From NCBI RefSeq assembly GCF_009939225.1, contig NZ_JAACJR010000010.1:1-64000 (forward strand): DNA of 64,000 nucleotides, written 5' to 3'. This document shows positions 23,843 to 32,523 of the stretch, piece after piece. Source of the DNA: Sediminibacterium soli. GTDB taxonomy: Bacteria; Bacteroidota; Bacteroidia; Chitinophagales; Chitinophagaceae. The position numbers and the translations under genes were made by a program. The notes under the pieces are model-generated. The model worked only from the letters and a program-made list of their open reading frames with translations. It was not told where the DNA came from and did no database searches. Positions within the stretch are counted from its first letter, which is position 1. The number at the start of each line of letters is the position of its first letter.

Positions 23843-26458
23843 ATGCTTACGATTGCTTATTATTTTCTGCAGGTGCTGGTATGCAGCGGTATCATGGTAG
23901 GGTACTACTGGCTGGTATTGCGTAACAGGCGTTTTCACCAGTATAACCGCTTTTACCTGCTGGCTATTACACTGCTGGCCTGGATCGTACCGCTGATCAA
24001 GATACGCTGGAGCAAACCACCCGAAATCGACACTGCCCGGATGATACAGTTTCTTTCGGTGCTGGCAGATAACAATTCCGCGATGGAGGAAAGCATCGGC
24101 AAAAGCGGTTTTCAGTGGAACAACAACCTGCTGATAGGCGGACTGTATCTGACGGTTACCGCTGCGTTTCTTTTTGCAATGATCCGCGCGCTTGTGAGGC
24201 TGTACCGTTTGTTGCAAAAGCATTCCTGCAGAAGCGTGGGCGAGGTATACCTGGTGCTTACACAGGCAGCGGGAACACCGTTCTCCTTCTTCCGCTATAT
24301 TTTCTGGAACGAAGAGATCGATATCCGCAGCGAGGCGGGCAGGCAGATACTGCAGCACGAGCTTACGCACGTAAAACAGAAACACTCGGTCGATAAAATA
24401 TTCATGCAACTGGTGCTGGCGGCAGGATGGTTCAATCCTTTTTTCTGGTTGATCAGAAAGGAAATGGAGATGATCCACGAATTCATCGCTGATAAAAAAG
24501 CGGTTGCCGATGGCGATACGGCCGCCCTGGCCAATATGTTGCTTACCGCGGCTTACCCGCAGCAGCAGTTCAGCCTGGCCAATCCTTTCTTTTTCTCACC
24601 CATTAAACGCAGGTTGCAGATGCTGACGAATAATACCAACCCGCGGTTCAGTTATATCCGGAGACTGGTGGTGTTGCCGCTCATTGCCATAGTCGTTGTG
24701 CTGTTTGCTTTCCGCAACAAAGAAAAGTATGTAACGCTGTCGATGGCAACCATGATGGAAGATGTGATCAATAAGGTAAAGGGAGGGGAGGAGACACCGG
24801 CAAACTTAGTAACGATTATCGACCAGGCCAATCTCGAAAAACGGTATACGGTTGTGATCGATGCGGGACATGGCGGGCAGGATAAAGGCAGCGTTGCCGA
24901 AGACGGCACCACCGAATCATCCATCGTGCTTTCGGTTGCGAGGATGGTAAAGCAATTCAATAGCAGCGATAAGATCGATATCATACTTACCAGAGAGGAA
25001 GACACCAGGATGGGTGCGGTGGATATCGTTAACCGAGTCAACCAGGTGCAGGCCGATCTGTATGTATCGATCCATTGCGAAAAATCGGGCAAGCCTTCTG
25101 TGTCTGGTATGCAGCTTTTTGTTCCCAACAAAGCCAAAGCATCCGAATACCAGAAAAGTGTGGCGGCGGCCAATTACCTCACCCGTTCGCTCGGAGGACT
25201 GCAGAAAAAAATGCTGGGGATCAGTTTCCGGCAGAATGGTTCCTGGATACTTGACAATGTAAACACAACCGCCGTGCTGATCGAAACAGGGTTCCTGACA
25301 AACACCGCGGATCTCACCTCGCTCAAAACGGATGCATACCAACGCAAACTGGCGGCTGCGATACTGAGCGGCATCAATGGCTATCTGCTGGCGGCCGAGC
25401 AGGATAAACTGAAGCCGGCAGAAGCATTGTCTGCAGAAGCCCTGCTGCGCGATACACTGCCTGCCAGGATCGGTCTCTCAAAAGCGATGATCTTCGTCGA
25501 CGGCCAGCAGATCGCCTACGAGAAACTGGCATCCGTTTCTCCTGCAGACATCGATCACATACAGGTGCTGAAAGGCAAGGATGCCGTAGCGTTGTATGGC
25601 AAGCCCGGCGAAAACGGCGTAGTGCTGATCAGTACCAAACAAACGCTTTCCATAAGGTTGGATACGGGCGTGGTGCTTCGGGATTATGGTGTCAGACCAG
25701 CGATTGCCGCGGTAAACATCAGGGCAAAACATGTCAGCGATTCCCTGCACTGGCTGAGCAGAACATGGGAGGAACTGCAGCTGGAACCCAATAAACCGGT
25801 GATCACCGTGGATGGCGTTCGGTATTACAACCGTCTTAGCCAGATAGACCCCGCCGATATCGCTTCTATATCGATCATCAAAGACCAGGCTGCCATTGCC
25901 AGGTACGGCAGCGAAGGAAGAAACGGTGTGATCGATATTATCACCAAAAAGAACCCAACAGAAGGTGCACCGGTCAGGCTTGAAGGAATCACCACCCTGA
26001 CGAATATAGCGCCGCCAAAGGTATCGGGTGTGATCACGGGTGGCACTTTCAGCGGCACAATTTCTGCGGCTACTGTAAAAGGTACGCTGATGGCATCCAC
26101 AACGCCGTTAGAACAGGTGGTTGTAACAGGCTACCCGGGGTTCGCCGGCAGAAACGATAACCCGCCTTCGTTTCCGGGTGGTTTGTCGGCATGGGCCAAT
26201 TACCTGGCCGATCATCTTAACACTGGCGTTATTGGCGCCAACGGCGGACCCAGGGGTAAATATACCGTCAGTGTATTCTTTGTGGTGCTGAAAGACGGCA
26301 CCGTCAGAGATATACGGGCAGAGAACGATCCGGGATTTGGCACAGCGGCAGAGGCGGTGCGTGTGATTACCCATTCGGGCAAATGGGAACCGGGTGAAAG
26401 AAACGGAGCGGCAACGCATATGTCGCACAGGGTTTCGATCAGCTTCTATACAAAATAG
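23843..26458 (+). CDS. BlaR1-type M56 peptidase fused to amidase, two plug modules and TonB C-terminus
   Basis: This 871-residue fusion has several parts in order. Residues 1-292 form a BlaR1/MecR1-like M56 membrane protease, with N-terminal spans, zinc motif HELTH at 172-176, a downstream Glu at 213 and a last span at about 275-292. Residues 335-515 form an Amidase_3 domain with all zinc and catalytic residues present: His343 in DAGHGG, Glu358, His411 and Glu481. Two modules at 545-598 and 650-702 resemble TonB-receptor plug ends (VDGxx, then IDPADIASISIIKD and GxNGVIxI). Residues 756-764 read like a receptor link (QVVVTGYPG), and 775-871 is a TonB C-terminal domain. It should sit in the inner membrane with a periplasmic tail, where it could sense or cut peptidoglycan and release the BlaI repressor. 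The M56-plug-TonB layout is known in Bacteroidota; the internal amidase is unusual. Confidence 0.85.
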   Translation: MLTIAYYFLQVLVCSGIMVGYYWLVLRNRRFHQYNRFYLLAITLLAWIVPLIKIRWSKPPEIDTARMIQFLSVLADNNSAMEESIGKSGFQWNNNLLIGGLYLTVTAAFLFAMIRALVRLYRLLQKHSCRSVGEVYLVLTQAAGTPFSFFRYIFWNEEIDIRSEAGRQILQHELTHVKQKHSVDKIFMQLVLAAGWFNPFFWLIRKEMEMIHEFIADKKAVADGDTAALANMLLTAAYPQQQFSLANPFFFSPIKRRLQMLTNNTNPRFSYIRRLVVLPLIAIVVVLFAFRNKEKYVTLSMATMMEDVINKVKGGEETPANLVTIIDQANLEKRYTVVIDAGHGGQDKGSVAEDGTTESSIVLSVARMVKQFNSSDKIDIILTREEDTRMGAVDIVNRVNQVQADLYVSIHCEKSGKPSVSGMQLFVPNKAKASEYQKSVAAANYLTRSLGGLQKKMLGISFRQNGSWILDNVNTTAVLIETGFLTNTADLTSLKTDAYQRKLAAAILSGINGYLLAAEQDKLKPAEALSAEALLRDTLPARIGLSKAMIFVDGQQIAYEKLASVSPADIDHIQVLKGKDAVALYGKPGENGVVLISTKQTLSIRLDTGVVLRDYGVRPAIAAVNIRAKHVSDSLHWLSRTWEELQLEPNKPVITVDGVRYYNRLSQIDPADIASISIIKDQAAIARYGSEGRNGVIDIITKKNPTEGAPVRLEGITTLTNIAPPKVSGVITGGTFSGTISAATVKGTLMASTTPLEQVVVTGYPGFAGRNDNPPSFPGGLSAWANYLADHLNTGVIGANGGPRGKYTVSVFFVVLKDGTVRDIRAENDPGFGTAAEAVRVITHSGKWEPGERNGAATHMSHRVSISFYTK

Positions 26459-26631
26459 CAGTGGCTCGCCGGCTCACCGGATACCACGCGCTGTTTACCG
26501 GGTGTCTTTAACAGTACAATCAGGTACACCCGATTATAGGATTTCTTTACCAGTTTTTCACAGCTTTGTCTGTTCGTCAACTAAGAGGTAATTCGTACAT
26601 TCATGTTTTCTAAAAATATGAACGGATACCT

Positions 26632-27552
26632 ATGGTAAAACAACTGACGATGATACTGGCCTGGTGTTGTGTGGCGATGTTTGCTGTAGCGCAGAAAAAA
26701 CCATTGAAAAAGATTGTGATCGATCCGGGGCATGGCGGTCCTGCTTCCGAGGCGGGTAAGTTCTACGGCGCTTCGGGCAAGATCATGGAGGAAAAAGATG
26801 TGGCGCTGGCCATCGGTCTGAAGCTGCAGAAACTGATCAGTGAAGAGATACCCGATGTAGACGTGGTTATGACCCGCACAACGGATGAATTCAACAGTCC
26901 GTATGTAAAAGCCGATAAGGCCAACGCGGCAAAAGGCAACCTGTTTATCTCCATTCATTGCAACGATGTGGATGCCATCCGTCATTCGGAAGTGGTGGGT
27001 TATACCACCAGGACTGTCAAACGGAAAGGAAGAAGCACCAAGAAAAAAGTGCCGCAATACCGGTACTGGACAAGCCCCAACCCCGCTTCGGGCACGGAAA
27101 CCTTTATCTGGGGAGTAGCCAAGAACAAAGACAAGGAAGAAGCGCTTTCCGAGAACAACTTTATGGATACGACGATTGCGCTCTATAATAAGATCGATGA
27201 TCCCGCGCAGAAGATGATCGCGGCGATGCGGCAGAACGAATTCGCATCGCGCAGCCGCAAACTGGCGGAAACGGTGGAAGAGGAATTTATCAGGGGCGGC
27301 CGCCAGAGCCGCGGCGCCAAGCAGAGGGACGAAAAAGGTATTTGGGTACTGCAGGCCGTGGCCATGCCGGCGATACTGGTGGAAGTGGGTTTCCTGTCCA
27401 ATGCCGAAGAGGAAGCGTTTATCACCAGCGAAGACGGCCAGCAGAAAACCGCCGAAGCAATCGTACGCGCGCTCAAACGCTATAAATTCTCCCTCGAAGC
27501 CCAGGCCAATGGTACACCTACGCCGATGCCGGATCCGGGGAGGAACAGGTGA
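26632..27552 (+). CDS. N-acetylmuramoyl-L-alanine amidase (Amidase_3)
   Basis: A 306-residue exported amidase. It has a signal peptide ending near VAQ (residue 20) and an Amidase_3 fold with DPGHGG (His near 34), Glu near 55, FISIHCND and the catalytic EVGFLSN near 262. A basic loop (KRKGRSTKKKVPQ) interrupts the domain near residues 127-139. It cleaves the bond between muramic acid and the stem peptide. It is 173 bp after the fusion gene that also carries an amidase domain. It could be part of the same regulon but probably has its own promoter. Confidence 0.9.
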   Translation: MVKQLTMILAWCCVAMFAVAQKKPLKKIVIDPGHGGPASEAGKFYGASGKIMEEKDVALAIGLKLQKLISEEIPDVDVVMTRTTDEFNSPYVKADKANAAKGNLFISIHCNDVDAIRHSEVVGYTTRTVKRKGRSTKKKVPQYRYWTSPNPASGTETFIWGVAKNKDKEEALSENNFMDTTIALYNKIDDPAQKMIAAMRQNEFASRSRKLAETVEEEFIRGGRQSRGAKQRDEKGIWVLQAVAMPAILVEVGFLSNAEEEAFITSEDGQQKTAEAIVRALKRYKFSLEAQANGTPTPMPDPGRNR

Positions 27553-27721
27553 GGGAGGAACAGAGGAGCAAGGAACAGATGAATGGCGATCGGAGGGGGA
27601 ATGAGCAAGAGGGGTGATATGTAATAATGATGAGGCGGAAAACGCCTGCTTACCAGTTGCCGCGTACTATTACAATTCACTACTCAATTCGGGTTCTCAT
27701 TTCACATGTCGGGGTTCATAC

Positions 27722-28015
27722 CTATGCAAACCATTTCAGCGCCAGCGCTGCCAGGGCATAGATGCAGGTTGCGATGAAGATTCCTTTTGCGGTGTTGTCT
27801 TTGTGTTTGTTGATGTAGATGGTGAATACGATGGCGTTGGCGACAAGACAGAAACTTACAATGCCCGATAACAGCGATTTCTGCATCATGATCAGGGTAA
27901 GGAACTCCTTTACGGAGAACAGCCGGAAACGCAGCAGGTAGTAGGCGGCCAGCCCGAGTACCGGTGATAAAAAACCGAGTGCCAGGCCAAGCGGAAGCGT
28001 ATCTTTCTTCAGCAT
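27722..28015 (-). CDS. Small membrane protein coupled to surE
   Basis: The 97-residue protein has about three hydrophobic spans (near residues 8-24, 41-63 and 76-94) and basic loops. Its ATG (28013-28015) shares one base with the surE stop, so translation is coupled. No enzymatic motif is seen. In related genomes I recall a protein like this standing between surE and lpxB; here lpxB is 4.5 kb away. Confidence 0.7.
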   Translation of the reverse strand: MLKKDTLPLGLALGFLSPVLGLAAYYLLRFRLFSVKEFLTLIMMQKSLLSGIVSFCLVANAIVFTIYINKHKDNTAKGIFIATCIYALAALALKWFA

Positions 28016-28833
28016 CAGAATGTCCAGTTGGTTTCGAGTTTCTTTTTGAGTTCGTAGTGCGTAAGGTCGAACTGCACGGGCACCACGCTTACATACTGGT
28101 TCTCCAGCGCCCATACATCGGTATCCTTTCCCCTGTCAAAATTCAGGAACTCGCCTGTGAGCCAGTAGTAACGCCTGCCGTGCGGGTCTTTTCTTTCATC
28201 AAATTCCTCTTCGTATTTGGCATAGGCCTGGCGGCAGACCCTGATACCCTTGATCATTTTTTCGGAACCCTTCGGAAAGTTTACGTTCAGGCAGAGATGT
28301 TTGTCCAGGTCCACATCATTCAATACCTGTTCAACAATGGTGCGCGCGTATTTTTTTGCAGCAGTGAAATCTGCCTCGATGCTGAGATCGAGCAGGCTGA
28401 AACCGATACTGGGAATGCTTTCTATTGCGGCTTCGAGCGCGGCCGACATGGTGCCTGAATAGATCACGTTGATCGAATGATTGGCGCCATGGTTGATACC
28501 GCTGATGCAGATCGTTGGTTTATCGTGAATGATCTTGTCCACAGCCAGCTTAACACAATCCACCGGCGTGCCGCTGCAGCTGTAGGCTTCCACATCATCG
28601 AACAGGTTCACTTTCTGCATGCGCAGCGGGTGACCGATGGTGATGGCATGTCCCATCCCGCTCTGTGGCTTATCGGGTGCCACCACGATCACTTTTCCAA
28701 GACCCGCTACCGCTTCCACCAGGGCGCGTATACCGGGAGCTGCAACACCATCGTCGTTGGTGACAAGAATAATGGGCTTTTTCCGCTTATGGTTTTTCGG
28801 CTGCGTTTTGGCAGCTGCTTTCTTTTTCGGCAT
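28015..28833 (-). CDS. surE: 5'/3'-nucleotidase SurE
   Basis: The 272-residue protein has a basic N-terminal extension (KKKAAAKTQPKNHKRKK) before the SurE core: VTNDDGVAAPGIRAL near 23-37, APDKPQSGMGHAIT near 56, and GINHGANHSINVIYSGTMSA near 115. The metal-binding Asp-Asp, Ser and Asn are present. SurE removes phosphate from nucleoside monophosphates and is linked with stationary-phase survival. It overlaps a small membrane gene by one base. Confidence 0.93.
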   Translation of the reverse strand: MPKKKAAAKTQPKNHKRKKPIILVTNDDGVAAPGIRALVEAVAGLGKVIVVAPDKPQSGMGHAITIGHPLRMQKVNLFDDVEAYSCSGTPVDCVKLAVDKIIHDKPTICISGINHGANHSINVIYSGTMSAALEAAIESIPSIGFSLLDLSIEADFTAAKKYARTIVEQVLNDVDLDKHLCLNVNFPKGSEKMIKGIRVCRQAYAKYEEEFDERKDPHGRRYYWLTGEFLNFDRGKDTDVWALENQYVSVVPVQFDLTHYELKKKLETNWTF

Positions 28834-28855
28834 ACATGCAAGATACGACCTCTGG

Positions 28856-29034
28856 AGGATTAGCGGATTATGGATTAGCGGATTTGCGGATTATCGGATT
28901 ATGGATTAGTAAATTAAAGAGTATGGATCAGGGATGTTTTTTTTCTCCGCGAAACATAGCCCGTCCGGTCCTGCAAGCCCCATAAAAAACAACGTCGGTC
29001 CGAATCCGCTAATCCGTAATCCCTAATCCACTAA
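28856..29034. repeat. Array of GGATT words forming an imperfect inverted repeat
   Basis: At 28856-28912 there are six GGATT words with short spacers; at 28998-29034 the complementary AATCC words appear. The arms pair with a one-base offset. The array lies between the M14 peptidase stop and the surE start, both leftward. Same word type as at 18797-18946 and 20183-20254. Confidence 0.6.
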
Positions 29035-30677
29035 TCGATCGTCTTCCGTCTTGCGGGGAAATATTTGAACACGGGGAATTCTACGGGTTTGCCGGCCACG
29101 CCGTTCTGTTCGAGGTAGCTGTCAAAGAAATTCCATACCAGCAGGCCATCGTCTGACTGCGGTTCCAGTGTATAGAAGATCAGGTTGGCCAGGGGCTGCG
29201 CCAGGTCGATCTTAAAATCGCCTTTGCGGAACAGCCTTTTGGCGGGAACAAATTTTCCTTCTGCGGAAGCCATATTATGTCCCTCGAATTTGCGCGGGGC
29301 TTTGCTGAATTTTTCCACGAGGAAGACCTCGCCGGTATAGGATTCGTCTGCCGTGAGTTCGGTGACCGTTGCACCCTGTTTTCTCAGGTGCTCCGCAATA
29401 TTGGCCATGGATGCGGGAATGATATATCCTCTTGGCAAGGTTGCCTGCACCGTGTCTTTGAATTCGCCGTAATAGGCCACACTGTCATAGGTAACGATAC
29501 GCCCCGTTTTTACATAGCCTGTGCTGCCGTTGAACCTGGTGAAGGGTGTATAATCGTAAGTGCGGAAACGGTTCAGTTTTTTTGCAGCGGGCACCATTTT
29601 AAAACGGACGCCTTTTTTTACCCGGCCTGCATGGGTCAGTATGTTTCTGATGGCAGCCTGTTCCGCATCCCGGTTGATTTGAACGATCTCCCTGGCGTGT
29701 TTGTTGCAATGTTCCAGTACCTCAAGCGTGAAGGCATAGGTACTGTTGATGCGCTGGTAAAAACGCTCGTGTGCAAAAGCTTCGCTGAGTATGGCCATGC
29801 GGTTGCGCAGACCATACTGGTTGATAAAGTAACGCGGATGGTGGTTATAGGTATAAAAATTTTTCAGCGGCCATCCTTCGCGCGTATTGAAATCTCCGAA
29901 CGGACCCATGAACAACCCGTATTTTTCCTTCGCGATCTTTGTTACCGAGGGCAGCAATACATCGTTGGTATAACGGTAGGTTGCCGGCTCGCCTGCATAC
30001 AGGTAGCTGGGCGCCCAGGTAAGGGAATAGCCATGCCAGGTGCCGTTGGTGGTATGCAGGTCCATACTTACCTGCGGATCCCATGCCGTAATAAGGTTGC
30101 GGATCAGTCCCTCGGTTTCAGGCGCCTCCATTTTGATACCGTCGCGGTTGAGGTCCAGCCCCTGGCCGTTCTCGCGTTCGCCTGCTTCGGCAGGACTGCC
30201 TTCCTGGGTGGGGCGTGTATTCTTTCCCATTTTATCGTTGCCATCGGTATTGTAGATCGGCACAAAAAGGATAACCTGGTTATCGAGCAGGTAGCCGCGT
30301 TTGCCCAGCAGTATATCGCGGATCAGCATCATGGTCACTTCCTTGCCTTCCACCTCGCCGCCGTGGATATTGCCCTGGATATACACCACGGGTTTACCGC
30401 TGGCTCTTGCTTCGGCGGGTGTTTTCACCAGCGGTCTTGACAATACCACCATGGGGATGTCTTTGCCGCCGGTGCTTTTGCCGATAGAGCCAACGTACAT
30501 GTTCCGGCTCATCGGGCCAATGGTACCGAGAAACTGCATCAGATCCGCATAGCCGGATGTTTTTTCAAAATTCGATTTTTCGGGAGTGATCATCAGGCTT
30601 TCGGGCCAGGCTGTCTGCTGGGCATCCGCAGCAAAAACCGAAAAAAACACCCATAGGCAGGCGATAAAATATCTCAT
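29031..30677 (-). CDS. M14 family zinc carboxypeptidase-like protein, exported
   Basis: The 548-residue protein has a signal peptide (to about residue 19, ending ADAQ) and an M14 domain with the zinc motif NIHGGEVEGKE near residue 103 and a further His in SMDLHTTNGTWH near 203. A catalytic-region SEAFAHERF lies near 292, and the last third is a separate beta-rich region. The family trims C-terminal residues from peptides, and some members cut peptidoglycan-like substrates. It is divergent from the XRE-S24 regulator; its ATG is 119 bp from the regulator's start. Confidence 0.85.
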   Translation of the reverse strand: MRYFIACLWVFFSVFAADAQQTAWPESLMITPEKSNFEKTSGYADLMQFLGTIGPMSRNMYVGSIGKSTGGKDIPMVVLSRPLVKTPAEARASGKPVVYIQGNIHGGEVEGKEVTMMLIRDILLGKRGYLLDNQVILFVPIYNTDGNDKMGKNTRPTQEGSPAEAGERENGQGLDLNRDGIKMEAPETEGLIRNLITAWDPQVSMDLHTTNGTWHGYSLTWAPSYLYAGEPATYRYTNDVLLPSVTKIAKEKYGLFMGPFGDFNTREGWPLKNFYTYNHHPRYFINQYGLRNRMAILSEAFAHERFYQRINSTYAFTLEVLEHCNKHAREIVQINRDAEQAAIRNILTHAGRVKKGVRFKMVPAAKKLNRFRTYDYTPFTRFNGSTGYVKTGRIVTYDSVAYYGEFKDTVQATLPRGYIIPASMANIAEHLRKQGATVTELTADESYTGEVFLVEKFSKAPRKFEGHNMASAEGKFVPAKRLFRKGDFKIDLAQPLANLIFYTLEPQSDDGLLVWNFFDSYLEQNGVAGKPVEFPVFKYFPARRKTID

Positions 30678-30746
30678 AATGCGGAGGATTGAAAAGGGGA
30701 ATGTACGCTATCGGTATAGACGGGATAAAAAAAAATCGGTAAAAAA

Positions 30747-30777
30747 TTTGGAATTACTAAAATGTTTAGTAAATTGC
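30747..30777 (+). promoter_or_regulatory. Promoter with operator dyad in the spacer, XRE-S24 gene
   Basis: TTTG at 30747-30750 and TAAATTGC at 30770-30777 are spaced by 19 bp, matching the Bacteroidota -33/-7 layout. The spacer holds the dyad ACTAAA-ATG-TTTAGT (30756-30770). A loosely related TAAACGGATTAGT follows downstream. The downstream gene encodes a LexA-like repressor, so autoregulation is likely. Confidence 0.65.
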
Positions 30778-30795
30778 CTGCTAAACGGATTAGTT

Positions 30796-31548
30796 ATGTC
30801 AAATGCCGGAAAAAATCTACGCTATCTGCGCAAGCTGCGCGGCTGGACGCAGGAAGAATTCGCAAACAAACTAAAGATCAAAAGATCCCTGGTTGGCGCT
30901 TATGAAGAAGAGCGTGCGGAGCCCAGGCTCGAGGTAATGGAGGCCATCTGCGGCATCTTCAAATTAAGTCTCGAGGATTTCCTGTTCAAAGACCTCACGG
31001 AGACCAGGGGTGCCTCTTATCTCGACAGGCGCAGACAGCTAAAGATGAGTGCCGATGTGGTTGAGATCCGTTTTGTACCCGTAAAAGCGGCGGCAGGTTA
31101 CCTGGCGGGCTACGGAGATCCCGAGTTTATCGACGAGCTGAACACCTTTACGCTCCCTATGCTGGGGCCCGGCCAGTACCGTGCATTCGAGATCGTTGGA
31201 GACAGTATGCTGCCCACACCCAGCGGCAGCGTGATCGTTGGTGAAAAAGTGGAAGACCTCGAAGACGTGAAGAACAGCAATACCTATGTGGTACTGTCGA
31301 AAAACGAAGGCGTGGTATACAAACGCCTGATGAAGAACAACCGCCTCAAGAACAAGATCACCCTGATCAGCGATAACCCGCAGTACGAACCCTATAATGT
31401 AAATGCAGAGGATGTGATCGAGGTATGGAAAGCGGTGTATATTATGCAGAAGGCAAATGCCACCCCGCGCTGGGATGTGAACCAGCTGGCAGGCATGGTC
31501 AACAACCTGCAGGAGCAGGTGAGCAGTCTTCGGAAAAAAATGAATTGA
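30796..31548 (+). CDS. XRE-family repressor with LexA-like S24 peptidase domain
   Basis: The protein has 250 residues from the ATG at 30796. HTH_XRE occupies residues 8-62 (RKLRGWTQEEFANKLKIKRS). The S24 domain spans about 95-215, with a possible self-cleavage pair Ala100-Gly101, catalytic Ser137 in GDSMLP and Lys176 in VVYKRL. All residues for self-cleavage are present, as in LexA and phage CI repressors. It therefore probably responds to RecA after DNA damage. A C-terminal coiled coil (LAGMVNNLQEQVSSLRKKM) is extra. Genes for DNA repair follow on the other strand. Confidence 0.87.
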   Translation: MSNAGKNLRYLRKLRGWTQEEFANKLKIKRSLVGAYEEERAEPRLEVMEAICGIFKLSLEDFLFKDLTETRGASYLDRRRQLKMSADVVEIRFVPVKAAAGYLAGYGDPEFIDELNTFTLPMLGPGQYRAFEIVGDSMLPTPSGSVIVGEKVEDLEDVKNSNTYVVLSKNEGVVYKRLMKNNRLKNKITLISDNPQYEPYNVNAEDVIEVWKAVYIMQKANATPRWDVNQLAGMVNNLQEQVSSLRKKMN

Positions 31549-31563
31549 GTATCCGGTTGGATA

Positions 31564-31591
31564 AACAGAGCGGTCTTCGGGCCGCTTTGTT
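31564..31591. terminator. Bidirectional terminator with UUCG loop
   Basis: AGCGGTC (31569-31575), TTCG, GGCCGCT (31580-31586) form a C(UUCG)G hairpin; pairing extends to AACAG/TTGTT outside. Pyrimidine-rich ends lie on both sides. It separates the XRE-S24 gene from the convergent deacetylase gene. Confidence 0.75.
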
Positions 31592-31593
31592 GT

Positions 31594-32493
31594 TTAATAC
31601 AGGTCTTTTGCCAGGCGGAAAGTGTTGCAATGCGCTTCGGTGATGATGCGTATATCGGCCGAATAGCCACCGCCCATCGCCACAGTAACAGGGATATTGT
31701 TCTGCTGCAGTGTTGCAAACACCAGTCTGTCTCTTTCTTTACAGCCCTGCAGGCTGATGGCAAGTTTCCCGAACCTGTCGGTGGAAAGAATATCCACTCC
31801 CGACAGGAAAAAAGCATGATCGGGTTTTACGGTTCTCACCAGGTGCGGCAGGGTTTCCGAGAGAATGCCCAGGTAGGTGGCATCATCCATACCATCTGCC
31901 AGGGGTATGTCCAGATCGGAATTTTCCTTATGGAAAGGATAATTGTGCCCGCCATGCATGCTGAAAGTAAACACGCGGGGATCGTTCTCAAAAATATGCG
32001 CGGTGCCGTTACCCTGGTGTACATCCAGGTCTATGACCAGGATCTGCCTTGCCTGTTCCTGTTGCAGGAGCCGGTTGGCTGCAACGGCCATATCGTTCAG
32101 CAGACAAAATCCTTCGCCCCGGTTGCGGAAGGCATGGTGGGTGCCGCCCGCCACATTCAGCGAAACGCCATGTGCTTTTGCATAACCGCAGCAATCGATC
32201 GTGCCCTGTGTGATCACCAGCTCTCTTTGTGTGAGTGCGAGCGACTGCGGGAAGCCGATCCTGCGCTGTTCAGACGGGCTTAATGTTTGTTGAAGCAGTT
32301 TGTCGATGTATTCTTTTTCATGCGTGAGTAACAAAGTTTCTTCCGGACAGGCATAGGGTTCAAACAGGTTTTCGTTGGTGATGGTTCCTTCGTGCAGCAG
32401 CTGACCGGGTATCAATTCATATTTCAGCATCGGAAAACGATGCCCTTCGGGAAGCGGATGTGCGTAGATGGGCGAGAAAGCGATCTTCAGCAT
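31594..32493 (-). CDS. Histone deacetylase family (HDAC-like) amidohydrolase
   Basis: A 299-residue zinc deacylase of the arginase/deacetylase fold. It shows THHAFRNRGEGFCLLND (the His-His charge relay), the zinc motif DLDVHQGNGT, and the third zinc ligand in FLSGVDIL. Bacterial members deacetylate small amines or acyl conjugates; the substrate is unknown. It ends next to a UUCG terminator and its start is 30 bp from the pdeM stop, so it may be in an operon with pdeM and the helicase gene. Confidence 0.92.
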   Translation of the reverse strand: MLKIAFSPIYAHPLPEGHRFPMLKYELIPGQLLHEGTITNENLFEPYACPEETLLLTHEKEYIDKLLQQTLSPSEQRRIGFPQSLALTQRELVITQGTIDCCGYAKAHGVSLNVAGGTHHAFRNRGEGFCLLNDMAVAANRLLQQEQARQILVIDLDVHQGNGTAHIFENDPRVFTFSMHGGHNYPFHKENSDLDIPLADGMDDATYLGILSETLPHLVRTVKPDHAFFLSGVDILSTDRFGKLAISLQGCKERDRLVFATLQQNNIPVTVAMGGGYSADIRIITEAHCNTFRLAKDLY

Positions 32494-32523
32494 AGCAGGG
32501 TCTGGTTGGACTGGTAATTCCGT

